This document shows, piece by piece, positions 1 to 6,206 of a DNA stretch of 8,932 nt. The stretch spans positions 1-8,932 of the forward strand of contig DAXETY010000137.1 of assembly GCA_051155755.1 (NCBI GenBank), in the 5' to 3' direction. The DNA is from DAXETY01 sp051155755. Its GTDB lineage: Bacteria > Desulfobacterota > Desulfobacteria > Desulfobacterales > SG8-13. Within the stretch, counting starts at the first letter, position 1. Each line of letters begins with the position of its first letter. Position numbers and translations under genes: made by a program. The notes under the pieces are model-generated. The model saw only the letters and a program-made list of their open reading frames with translations. It was not told the origin of the DNA and searched no databases.

Positions 1-885
1 GTCCAAACGCGCGCAGAGGGACTGCAACCCCGGCGACAGAGGGGACTCGAAGCGAAAAAAGAGGTCGTGCAGAACGCGCAAGGATTCAAAGTGGATTTTT
101 TCCAATGGCGCAGCTTGGCTGTGTTGCGCGGGCAGGCGATTGTCGGACGTTTCTTGAAAAACATAAAAACCGTCTTTTTGTGGATAGTCGAATTCCGGCA
201 GAAATTCCCGCCAGTGGTTCTCGATCTGTTCCATGCGGTCCAGGATCGCCGCCAGGGTGGCAAAGCTTTTATGAACACCGCCGACATGAATCCCCCGGTA
301 GCCCAAGCCTTTGAGCACGACCGCCAGCCGGGCCGAGCGCTCGATGGCGGCGGCCTCGCCCTGCTCCCGGTTTCGCCACTCTCGCTGCACGGCATCGAGC
401 AGCTTTTGGGTGACCACGGCTCCGGGTATGGAGCCACGGTTCATGGCCTTGGCAGCCGGGGGCCGCAGGACATACACCGAGCCCAGCATCGGGATGGACA
501 GTCCGAACACTTCTTGGATTTGCAGCAGCTCACGAAATTTGCGGGCGTCATAGCCCACCTGGGTAATGACGAACCGGGCACCGGCGTCGATTTTTTTACA
601 AAGCTTGTAATACTGCGCAAAGGACTCCGCCTCGGTGCGCTTAAACGGTGAAACGGCACAGCCGGTAAAAAACCTTTCATCAAACCCGGCTTCCCCGCCG
701 CGTTCTCCCAGCATCGTAAGAAAACAGATCAGGCTGGTTGAATCCAAGTCAAAAACCGGCATGCCCTGTCCGCCGAAGCCGCGTCCCGAATAGTCGCCGG
801 TGAGCGCGAGAATGAACCAAGTTTCAATGAGTTGGCCTGGTCCATTCTCGGACAAATTTTTTGTTGGCCACAATCCGGATGTCAT
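1..885 (-). CDS. Methylenetetrahydrofolate reductase (MetF-like), N-terminally truncated; continues past the left edge; possible pseudogene
   Basis: The minus-strand frame is open from an ATG at 885-883 to the window edge. Family resemblance starts only at ILALTGDYSGRGFGGQG (about nt 820-770). The LTGD aspartate matches the folate-contacting Asp of MetF. Then come FDLDS, a core FFTGCAVSPFKR, GARFVITQVGYD (the barrel-strand signature) and PMLGSVYVL. After the barrel, a stretch around FYVFQE and HDLFF resembles the linker of long MetF proteins that end in a cysteine-rich MTHFR_C domain; that domain would lie beyond position 1. Full-length relatives have roughly 90-100 residues before LTGD, including the catalytic Glu region. 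Here only about 25 unrelated codons precede it, and the divergent IHF-like gene occupies the space beyond. No good ribosome binding site precedes the ATG. The family would reduce methylene-THF to methyl-THF (methionine synthesis or Wood-Ljungdahl pathway). Family assignment is firm; that this copy works is doubtful. Confidence 0.7.
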   Translation of the reverse strand, partial: MTSGLWPTKNLSENGPGQLIETWFILALTGDYSGRGFGGQGMPVFDLDSTSLICFLTMLGERGGEAGFDERFFTGCAVSPFKRTEAESFAQYYKLCKKIDAGARFVITQVGYDARKFRELLQIQEVFGLSIPMLGSVYVLRPPAAKAMNRGSIPGAVVTQKLLDAVQREWRNREQGEAAAIERSARLAVVLKGLGYRGIHVGGVHKSFATLAAILDRMEQIENHWREFLPEFDYPQKDGFYVFQETSDNRLPAQHSQAAPLEKIHFESLRVLHDLFFRFESPLSPGLQSLCARLD

Positions 886-945
886 CGATCAGAAATTCCA
901 ACCGGTTCTCATCCTGAATATCCGATGTGGAAGTACTATAATTTC

Positions 946-974
946 TTGATCATTTTACCAGGATGCTGTATTAT
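946..974 (+). promoter_or_regulatory. Sigma-70-type promoter for the IHF-like gene
   Basis: TTGATC (946-951, 4/6 match to -35) is separated by exactly 17 bp from TATTAT (969-974, 5/6 match to -10). It lies in an AT-rich stretch about 50 bp upstream of the ATG at 1025. No other gene on this strand could supply read-through from nearby. Confidence 0.65.
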
Positions 975-1024
975 TAATAAATTCAGACTATTCAAACCAA
1001 CGCTTGCCAAAGGACCCAGCAGCC

Positions 1025-1318
1025 ATGACCCTTACCAAAGCCCACATCGTCGAAGCTTTTCAAAACGAACTCGGATTTTCGAAACGCCAAAGCATCGATC
1101 TGGTTGAAAAACTGCTTGAGACGATAAAAAGCAGCTTGGCAAGCGGTGAGGAAGTGTTGTTCAGCGGTTTCGGAAAATTCTGCACGCAGGACAAAAAGGT
1201 GCGAAGGGGTAGGAATCCGGCGACGGGTGAATCGTTGATGCTGAAGCCCAGGCGGATCGTGACCTTCAAGTGCAGTAAGAAATTGCGGGAGAGGATCAAC
1301 AATGGTGCTGAAAGCTGA
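1025..1318 (+). CDS. ihfA: Integration host factor alpha-like / HU-family nucleoid protein
   Basis: A 97-residue basic protein of the bacterial histone-like family (usual length 90-100). It bends DNA as a dimer and shapes the nucleoid, promoters and recombination sites. MTLTKAHIVEAF starts the helix-turn-helix dimer body, followed by LVEKLLETIKSSLASGEEV and the signature SGFGKF. The arm contains RRGRNPATGE, whose proline intercalates into DNA in IHF and HU, and the C-terminal strand is RRIVTFKCSKKLRERIN. The wording is closest to IHF alpha. I chose ATG 1025 rather than the in-frame TTG at 1004 because AAGGA (1009-1013) sits 11 nt before it and all homologues begin at M-x-LTK. The gene is monocistronic, with its own promoter and a hairpin terminator downstream. 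The alpha assignment, as against beta or a homodimeric form, is inferred from resemblance only. Confidence 0.9.
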   Translation: MTLTKAHIVEAFQNELGFSKRQSIDLVEKLLETIKSSLASGEEVLFSGFGKFCTQDKKVRRGRNPATGESLMLKPRRIVTFKCSKKLRERINNGAES

Positions 1319-1376
1319 ACTCCCGGCTCGCCCCCTACCCGAATCTGCCGGAATATGGAATATTGGGCAATAATCA

Positions 1377-1431
1377 AACCTCGGCTGCCCGGTGTCTCCT
1401 TACCGGAGATCCGAGGTTGTTGGGCTTTTTT
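1377..1431 (+). terminator. Hairpin terminator after the IHF-like gene
   Basis: AACCTCGG (1377-1384) pairs with CCGAGGTT (1411-1418). An inner stem CCGGT/ACCGG (1389-1393 with 1402-1406) continues it across a symmetric internal loop. TTTTTT follows at 1426-1431, seven bases after the stem, which is a little far for a textbook intrinsic terminator. It lies between the convergent IHF-like and ABC1-kinase genes. On the minus strand only a weak T-rich tail follows. Confidence 0.55.
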
Positions 1432-1451
1432 CGGCCGGTTGCCGGTTGATT

Positions 1452-3149
1452 TTATCTCGGGTAACTGACTTGGGAACGGCTCGAGTGGGCCGGTCGAGCG
1501 TTTGCACCGACCCGCATACCCTTGTGCCATATGGATTCAAAAAAGGAACGGTAGCTGCTACCGACGGTGTCGATATACTGATGAATCAGCAGGGACTGAA
1601 GTTCGAAATTGGAAATCAGGCTGGGGTAATTTTCGGGCCGATCGGCCAGTGGAAAAAACCAGTTTGCGATGCGGTCGGGAATTTCGGTGGTAATCAGCGC
1701 CGTGAGATACCGGTACATCGCAGCGTCCATATCAAAGGACGGGCACAGATCGCAGATGACCCCCTCGAGGGTGAAGATTGCTTTGCGGAACAACATCAGA
1801 TCGGCCGGAAAGACAACGCCGGCATCGGCAAGCTCCTCCAGAAGCTTGAAAGTTTTTTGAATGCGGCTTAGCCGGTCAAATGCCGGTGCGTGGATGAAAT
1901 CCAGGGCCAGCGCACGGATTTTTTGGGGCTGCATGGAGTCGTCCCCGGCGGTGTTGACGGCCAGGGCCTTTACCGACCGGCGGATACCGCTGATATCTTT
2001 TTTTACGACGGCTTGCATCAATCGGATGGTTTTGCGCCGATCGCTTCGGGTGAGATGACCGGCCAGGGTCCAGTCCACCAGGCCGATCCGCAGGCGGCCG
2101 GTTTCCGGGTCTTCTAGGGCCAGGATGTTTCCGGCATGGGGGTCACCGTGAAACAGGCTCGATGACTGTCGGCCAAAAAGAGGCTTGCACACGAGGGCTT
2201 CAAAAAGTACGCCGGCGAGGTGACTGCGCTGCTTGCGACTCAAGGCGGCTTCGGTGATCTTGGTGCCGTTCAAGTAAGTCATGGCGGTGACCGTGTCGGT
2301 GCTGAGCGGCAACCGCCGTGGGATTTGGATTTCTTCCGTGTTTGCAAAGAATTCGACCGCTTCGTCCAGAAAGCTCTGCTCGGCTGCCAGGTTGATCTCG
2401 TTGCCCAGCATCTGCCGCACTTCCTGAAATACCTCTAGAAATTGAAAATCCTTGAAGGAATAGCGACTGCGATTTTTTTCAAAAAAGCCGGCGGTCTTCT
2501 CCAGGATCGCCAGTTCTGCGTTGAGCTTGCTGCGGACCCCGGGCTTGAGCACCTTGAAAACGCCCTCGATTTCCCGGCTCGATAAAAGCGGACGCCACTG
2601 GAAACGGACCACGGCGCCCACGCTGGCTTCGGATAAAATGAAGGGTTGAAACTGCAACCGGCTTTTACGGGTGCCCGTGGCCGCAATGCCATCGAGCTGC
2701 TCCATAATCCCGTCGGCGGGCGTGCCGTACGTACCGTTTTCCAGGTGGATCAGCCATTTTTTTACCGCCGGATCGATATGGGGATTGCGTGCGATCAGCT
2801 GTCCCAGTTTGTGAAGTGTGGGGAACTGCTTGGCCAATTCCAGCAGCCGTTCCTGGGCACTTGTTTCGGGATCCAGCTTCAGCTGACTGAGTGCCAATTC
2901 GATCAGGCGCTGACGGCCAACCTGTGACAGGAAAAATTCGATGCCGTCGCGCACTACGGCCCGGTAGCGTGCATACACCTCGGGCAAGGCCCGGTGGGGT
3001 TGCGTGCGCGCGATGACTTCGCGTGCCAGTCGATCGGAAAACGCGCGGTCTCCCATGGCGTCCGCCATGTTTTCCAGTTTCCGGCGCAGCTCCCGGCCGG
3101 AGTTGTTTGCGACGAATTGCTTCATCATCCGATCTGAAACGTCAAACAT
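1452..3149 (-). CDS. ABC1/AarF/UbiB-family atypical kinase, divergent
   Basis: A 565-residue protein of the ABC1/UbiB/COQ8 kinase-like family, whose characterised members support quinone or isoprenoid-lipid metabolism through ATPase activity. Visible motifs in order: KLGQ at 114-117 (the family KxGQ motif); SEASVGAV at 173-180 in place of the usual alanine-rich loop; VFKVLKPGV at 197-205 with the nucleotide-binding Lys199; E251-I-N253 where the family has ExD; HGDPHAGN at 334-341 (catalytic Asp336, Asn341); and VDW at 358-360 replacing the usual DFG but keeping Asp359. The C-terminal region has no clear pair of membrane helices, unlike typical UbiB, so it may be soluble or peripherally bound. 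The start is supported by AAAAGGA eight nt upstream (3163-3157, minus). It is transcribed separately from the rhodopsin gene, whose terminator lies between them. No ubiquinone-synthesis neighbours are present, so substrate and pathway are unknown and the ubiB symbol is withheld. Confidence 0.85.
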   Translation of the reverse strand: MFDVSDRMMKQFVANNSGRELRRKLENMADAMGDRAFSDRLAREVIARTQPHRALPEVYARYRAVVRDGIEFFLSQVGRQRLIELALSQLKLDPETSAQERLLELAKQFPTLHKLGQLIARNPHIDPAVKKWLIHLENGTYGTPADGIMEQLDGIAATGTRKSRLQFQPFILSEASVGAVVRFQWRPLLSSREIEGVFKVLKPGVRSKLNAELAILEKTAGFFEKNRSRYSFKDFQFLEVFQEVRQMLGNEINLAAEQSFLDEAVEFFANTEEIQIPRRLPLSTDTVTAMTYLNGTKITEAALSRKQRSHLAGVLFEALVCKPLFGRQSSSLFHGDPHAGNILALEDPETGRLRIGLVDWTLAGHLTRSDRRKTIRLMQAVVKKDISGIRRSVKALAVNTAGDDSMQPQKIRALALDFIHAPAFDRLSRIQKTFKLLEELADAGVVFPADLMLFRKAIFTLEGVICDLCPSFDMDAAMYRYLTALITTEIPDRIANWFFPLADRPENYPSLISNFELQSLLIHQYIDTVGSSYRSFFESIWHKGMRVGANARPAHSSRSQVSYPR

Positions 3150-3312
3150 ACGATAATCCTTTTAAAGCCGATTTCTTACATATTCAGCACGCCGTGATCT
3201 TCAGATTTTCAAGAAACAAGAGCGATAAAAAACCAATGCGTGAAATGAATCATCCGGATTCTGAAAGTTTCAATCGCGCCATTCGGGTGCAAATATAACC
3301 GTGCATTTCCCC

Positions 3313-3352
3313 AAAAAAGTCGCTCAAACGGGCCTGCATGCCCGTTTGAGCG
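3313..3352 (-). terminator. Rho-independent terminator of the rhodopsin gene
   Basis: A perfect 13-bp inverted repeat (3321-3333 with 3340-3352) closes a 6-nt loop. Read on the minus strand, the stem is followed two bases later by TTTTTT (3318-3313). It lies 64 nt past the rhodopsin stop codon and insulates that gene from the ABC1-kinase gene. On the plus strand no T-run follows, so it acts in one direction. Confidence 0.9.
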
Positions 3353-3416
3353 AGCCGTGTGTGAAATGCATTTATTATATACACATGACGGTTGGAAAAC
3401 AACACAGTCGTAGAGG

Positions 3417-4217
3417 TTATGCCATCTGGAAACCCTGCCGCTCGCTGAGCATGGAGGCCGTTACCGCCAGCATCACGCCATAGATCACCTTGGAGGCGAT
3501 GTCCGCGATGGTATAGATCAACTGCTGGCTTACAATGGTCAGCTCATAGGAAACGCCCATGTTCATAAATACCGGTGCCGCGTAGGCAATGGGGTAGAGC
3601 CACCAGGATATATAGAACAACGGCAAAATCGCACCGAAGATGTTGCGTGGGGTTCCTTCCATGTGTTCCTTGCCCTGCCGGATGACCCGGGTAATCAGGA
3701 CCAGAACGTATATGAATGCCAGGGTCGAGATGAGGCCCCAGAATGCCCACAAAAATACGTTTTCATTCAGTCTTCCCGGCTCGTAAAACTGTCCGATGTA
3801 CCCGAACAGAATCATCAAACAGCCGGCGATGGTAAATCGCGTCATATACCTGGTCCGATCCGATCCGGTAATCTCGGCCACGAACAGAATCTGGATCAAC
3901 AGCATGGGCACATCGATCAGCCAGTTCAAGTACCGATATCCGTTGGTGAACAGATCCGCTCCGGGATTCAGACTGTAAACGGTTCCCGTAAAGGTGTATG
4001 CGGAAGTCCAGCTCACCTTCTGGGTGTAGAGCAACAGAAAGGCCGAGGTCATCACGACCACGGAAATCACGGACGACATGCGGTACTTTGGAAGCACGCT
4101 GTTTTTTGTCAGGACGAAAAACAGCAACGATGCCCCCATCGCCGCGTATCCGAGCGTCAGAATGTGGTTTACGATTTCAAAACCTTCTACTGATATGGTG
4201 TAACGTTCAAGATTCAT
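3417..4217 (-). CDS. Light-driven sodium-pumping rhodopsin (NDQ type)
   Basis: A 266-residue seven-helix microbial rhodopsin of the KR2/NaR clade. Helix C reads RYLNWLIDVPMLLIQ (95-109). The three bacteriorhodopsin positions D85/T89/D96 are Asn98, Asp102 and Gln109, the NDQ motif of outward Na+ pumps. Helix G reads YTIADIASKVIYG, with Lys243 as the retinal Schiff-base lysine and Asp239 as its partner. Helix A HILTLGY, helix B MTSAFLLLY and helix D GYIGQFYE are also near-identical in type to KR2. From family knowledge, retinal isomerisation by green light should export Na+ and, without Na+, H+. Two residues at the cytoplasmic uptake region differ from KR2: Ser49 at KR2 Asn61 and Ala251 at KR2 Gly263. 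GGAGG (4226-4222) precedes the ATG by 4 nt, and a strong terminator follows. No blh or other retinal-forming gene is in the window. The NDQ assignment is very secure; ion selectivity is inferred. Confidence 0.96.
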   Translation of the reverse strand: MNLERYTISVEGFEIVNHILTLGYAAMGASLLFFVLTKNSVLPKYRMSSVISVVVMTSAFLLLYTQKVSWTSAYTFTGTVYSLNPGADLFTNGYRYLNWLIDVPMLLIQILFVAEITGSDRTRYMTRFTIAGCLMILFGYIGQFYEPGRLNENVFLWAFWGLISTLAFIYVLVLITRVIRQGKEHMEGTPRNIFGAILPLFYISWWLYPIAYAAPVFMNMGVSYELTIVSQQLIYTIADIASKVIYGVMLAVTASMLSERQGFQMA

Positions 4218-4299
4218 AGAACCTCCGTGTTTACGGCTTCACTTAATCGGTGTTGAAGACGGTGAGCGTTTATTGGAATGCCCTCCCATTTTTTGAAAT

Positions 4300-4327
4300 A
4301 TTGTAAACATTAATTAAACATCTACAA
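4300..4327 (-). promoter_or_regulatory. Candidate promoter of the rhodopsin gene
   Basis: On the minus strand TTGTAG (4327-4322, 3/6 match to -35) is followed after 16 bp by TACAAT (4305-4300, 5/6 match to -10), 83 bp upstream of the start codon. The spacer holds two copies of ATGTTTA, 11 bp apart, which could be an operator. The region is AT-rich, so chance matches are likely. Confidence 0.4.
4304..4321. repeat. TAAACAT direct repeat, 11-bp period
   Basis: TAAACAT at 4304-4310 is repeated exactly at 4315-4321, with TTAA filling the join. The period is about one DNA helical turn, so a bound dimer would see both copies on one face. It overlaps the -10/-35 spacer of the candidate rhodopsin promoter. 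Base composition makes coincidence possible. Confidence 0.4.
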
Positions 4328-4492
4328 GGTCCAAACGGCATTTATTTCATTCAATTCCAAGAAAAAAGTCGTTGGTCTTTTGGTATAAAAACTAATAATA
4401 GTAAAACAATATAGAATATTGAGAACGTTTGTCCGCAATTTGGATTCCCGGAGCAAACCGTTCGGCTTCCCCCTAAATTTTTAAACAAAAAG

Positions 4493-4511
4493 TTTACAAT
4501 ATTTTTACAAT
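4493..4511. repeat. TTTACAAT direct repeat, 11-bp period
   Basis: TTTACAAT occurs at 4493-4500 and 4504-4511, again 11 bp apart. A third copy lies in inverted orientation at 4300-4307 (ATTGTAAA on the plus strand), beside the rhodopsin promoter candidate. Three copies of one octamer in a single control region suggest a regulator binding site, but the sequence here is AT-rich. Confidence 0.4.
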
Positions 4512-4612
4512 CCACAGCCATTCGATCTCCGGTTTGTGCAAGGCCAAATCGGCCTGCAGGTAAGGCACTGCAGCTGAATCGGACCTATGGCTTGACGCTT
4601 TCAATCGAAGCA

Positions 4613-4641
4613 TTGACAGAATTCACCAGCCGTCCTATTTC
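4613..4641 (+). promoter_or_regulatory. Candidate promoter of the hemerythrin-encapsulin operon
   Basis: A perfect -35 hexamer TTGACA (4613-4618) lies exactly 17 bp from TATTTC (4636-4641, a 3/6 -10 match), 72 bp before the hemerythrin start. The -35 and spacing are ideal and the -10 is poor, which would fit an activated or weak promoter. Confidence 0.5.
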
Positions 4642-4712
4642 CCAAAAGACAAGCGGTTTTTCGGTTTACAAGACGAGAGCGATCCTTAAGTATCCCAACA
4701 TCGGAGGAAATC

Positions 4713-5222
4713 ATGGACATTGTCGATGCCCTGACGGCGCACCACGGCGTTCTCAGGCAGCTTTATCAAAAGGCGGAAAGCGATCCGGCGGTTTTCGAAG
4801 AGTTCACGCGGCACCTGATCGTCCATCACACCATGGAAGAAAAATACTTCTACGATCTGCTCGAACAGGTGGCCGACGCCCGCCACGACGCGCTGGAGGC
4901 GGTCAACGAACACCACATTATCGAATTGATCATCAAAGACGCCGAGGGATTCCCGGCAGAACACGAAAATTTCCCCATCAAGATCGAAGGCCTGGGTGAG
5001 TACACCAGTCACCACCTGGATGAAGAAGAAATGGAAATATTTCCGATGGCACGTCAGCTGTTTGCCGACGCGGATCTCGCCACCCTCGGACGACTGTTTG
5101 AAGAGGCCAAGGACAAGCTGCTGGGTGTGACGCTGCCCGAATTGCCGGGCAACATCCGCGGCGGTGCCGGGGCCAGAAAAACCGGCGGCCACGGACTGGG
5201 CATTGGAAGCCTGAAACGCTGA
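4713..5222 (+). CDS. Hemerythrin-like di-iron cargo protein with encapsulin-targeting tail
   Basis: A 169-residue protein. Residues 1-135 form a hemerythrin (HHE) four-helix bundle whose iron ligands are visible as His10/11, His38/39 with Glu43 (HxxxE), His67/68, and His100/101 with Glu105 (HxxxE). Hemerythrins bind O2 or NO at a non-heme di-iron centre. After the bundle comes a Gly/Pro-rich flexible linker (about 140-157), then a terminal GHGLGIGSLKR. This matches the LGIGSLK-type cargo-loading peptide that docks proteins inside encapsulin shells. The encapsulin gene follows 27 nt downstream in the same operon, so this protein is the native cargo. GGAGG (4703-4707) lies 5 nt before the ATG. 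Known hemerythrin-encapsulins are linked to oxidative and nitrosative stress protection; that role is carried over by analogy. There is no sign of a DNA-binding or signalling domain. Confidence 0.95.
   Translation: MDIVDALTAHHGVLRQLYQKAESDPAVFEEFTRHLIVHHTMEEKYFYDLLEQVADARHDALEAVNEHHIIELIIKDAEGFPAEHENFPIKIEGLGEYTSHHLDEEEMEIFPMARQLFADADLATLGRLFEEAKDKLLGVTLPELPGNIRGGAGARKTGGHGLGIGSLKR
5184..5219 (+). other. Encapsulin cargo-loading peptide (C-terminus of hemerythrin)
   Basis: The last 12 codons before the stop encode GGHGLGIGSLKR, residues 158-169. The pattern of small and hydrophobic residues with a basic end is the established targeting signal for family 1 encapsulins. The glycine-rich stretch before it gives the tether needed to reach the inner shell wall. 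Confidence 0.9.
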
Positions 5223-5249
5223 GAAGCAGCGACGACGAAAGGAGACGGT

Positions 5250-6065
5250 ATGGATTTGTTAAAACGTGAGCTCGCGCCGATACCGGCCGAAGCCTGGACA
5301 GAAATTGACGCGCAGGCCACCCGCAGTCTCAAGGCCCTGCTGTCGGCGCGCAAGGTCGTGGATGTCAGCGGCCCCATGGGGCCCAATTTTCCCGGAGTTC
5401 CCGAAGGCCGACTCGAATATCCGAAGAAAAAGTCGAAAGGCGCTCCGGAATACGGCATTCACAAGGTGCATCACCTGGTGGAGACCCGCATTCCGTTCGA
5501 ACTGGATATCGCCGAAATGGACAACGTGGTTCGCGGTGCCAAGGACGTGGACCTCTCCAATCTGGAAGCTGCGGCCAAAACCATCGCCATGTTCGAAGAA
5601 AAAGTCGTCTATCACGGTCTGGCCGAAGCCAACATCACCGGGCTTAAAATCTGCACCGGAGACGAGTGCCTGACCATGGGGTCAAAACCCGAACAGCTGC
5701 TGGAAGGAATCGCCGAGGGAGTCACCGAATTTACCGGCCGATCGGTGGAAGGGCCGTATGCATTTGTCGTCGGGCCCAAACTCTGGAGCCGCATGTCGGC
5801 GCATTTCCAGGGCTACCCCGTCAAGATGCAGGCCGAAAACATTCTCGGCGGCCCGGTCGTATTGAGTCCCTATCTGTCGGACGATTTCGCAAACGAAGCC
5901 TACATGGTTTCCACCCGCGGAGGGGATCTGGAACTGATCCTGGGACAGGACCTGGCCATCGGCTATGACAGCCACTCCAGCAAATCCGTCAGTCTGTATT
6001 TCACCGAATCGTTTACCTTCCGTGTCCTGGAGCCGGCAGCCATTATCCACTATACCGCCAAATAA
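5250..6065 (+). CDS. Family 1 encapsulin shell protein
   Basis: A 271-residue HK97-fold capsid-like protein (linocin M18 / encapsulin family; typical length 264-270). Members of this size usually assemble into 60-subunit, T=1 nanocompartments. The N-terminal helix MDLLKRELAPIPAEAW and RKVVDVSGP are classic and help form the cargo-docking surface. The E-loop region (about 45-75) carries a basic KKKSKG, followed by FELDIAEMDN (84-92), the long spine helix region and EGPYAFVVGP (167-176). The highly conserved RGGDLELILGQDLAIGY lies at 223-239 and LYFTESFTFRVLEP closes the fold. The flavin-stacking tryptophan of the Thermotoga shell (in LDLWELDN) is replaced by Ala88, so flavin binding is not expected. 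AAAGGAG (5238-5244) gives a good ribosome binding site. It forms an operon with the preceding hemerythrin gene and is followed by a hairpin terminator. No protease, ferritin or peroxidase cargo gene is beside it. Confidence 0.97.
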   Translation: MDLLKRELAPIPAEAWTEIDAQATRSLKALLSARKVVDVSGPMGPNFPGVPEGRLEYPKKKSKGAPEYGIHKVHHLVETRIPFELDIAEMDNVVRGAKDVDLSNLEAAAKTIAMFEEKVVYHGLAEANITGLKICTGDECLTMGSKPEQLLEGIAEGVTEFTGRSVEGPYAFVVGPKLWSRMSAHFQGYPVKMQAENILGGPVVLSPYLSDDFANEAYMVSTRGGDLELILGQDLAIGYDSHSSKSVSLYFTESFTFRVLEPAAIIHYTAK

Positions 6066-6085
6066 CCGCACGAGTTGACCACCAT

Positions 6086-6125
6086 AGGAGCCTCCGTCAC
6101 GAAGCTGACGGGGCTCCTGAGTTTT
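6086..6125 (+). terminator. Terminator of the hemerythrin-encapsulin operon
   Basis: AGGAGCC plus CCGTCA (6086-6099, one bulged T at 6093) pairs with TGACGG plus GGCTCCT (6106-6118) around a 6-nt loop, making a strong 13-bp stem. A short TTTT (6122-6125) follows. It starts 20 nt after the encapsulin stop and lies before the convergent fusion gene. The T-run is short, so termination may be partial. Confidence 0.75.
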
Positions 6126-6206
6126 CATCCCAACTGCGGACGGCCCGCTATCTGGGGGATATGCCGGGCAAATCCATGTCCTCAGGTCTTTGCCGTCACC
6201 GATGGT

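Larger units (their letters stand above)
4218..4712. other. Divergent intergenic control region between rhodopsin and hemerythrin-encapsulin
   Basis: This 495-bp stretch separates the rhodopsin gene (minus) from the hemerythrin gene (plus). I see no credible gene in it: the only open frame on the plus strand (4592-4999) mostly overlaps hemerythrin in another frame and matches nothing. The left and central part, about 4290-4515, is strikingly AT-rich compared with its surroundings. It holds a candidate promoter for each direction and several copies of TTTACAAT and TAAACAT. Both genes probably take their start signals from here. Confidence 0.7.

Noticed and set aside
441..683. 80-codon minus-strand frame inside the MetF-like region
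   Set aside because: Another minus frame gives a long MetF-like protein through the same bases.
1060..1530. 156-codon minus-strand open frame
   Set aside because: It covers the IHF-like gene antisense and its terminator hairpin, and matches no family.
3150..3312. Promoter for the ABC1-kinase gene
   Set aside because: Several TTGAAA-like hexamers are present on the minus strand, but none has a convincing -10 at 16-18 bp, so no site is called.
3663..4193. 176-codon plus-strand open frame
   Set aside because: It is the complement of the rhodopsin gene; low-complexity polar translation with no recognisable domain.
4541..4573. AGGCC/GGCCT short inverted repeat and two CTGCAG copies
   Set aside because: Five-base stem and a six-base palindrome repeated twice; too short to call an operator or hairpin.
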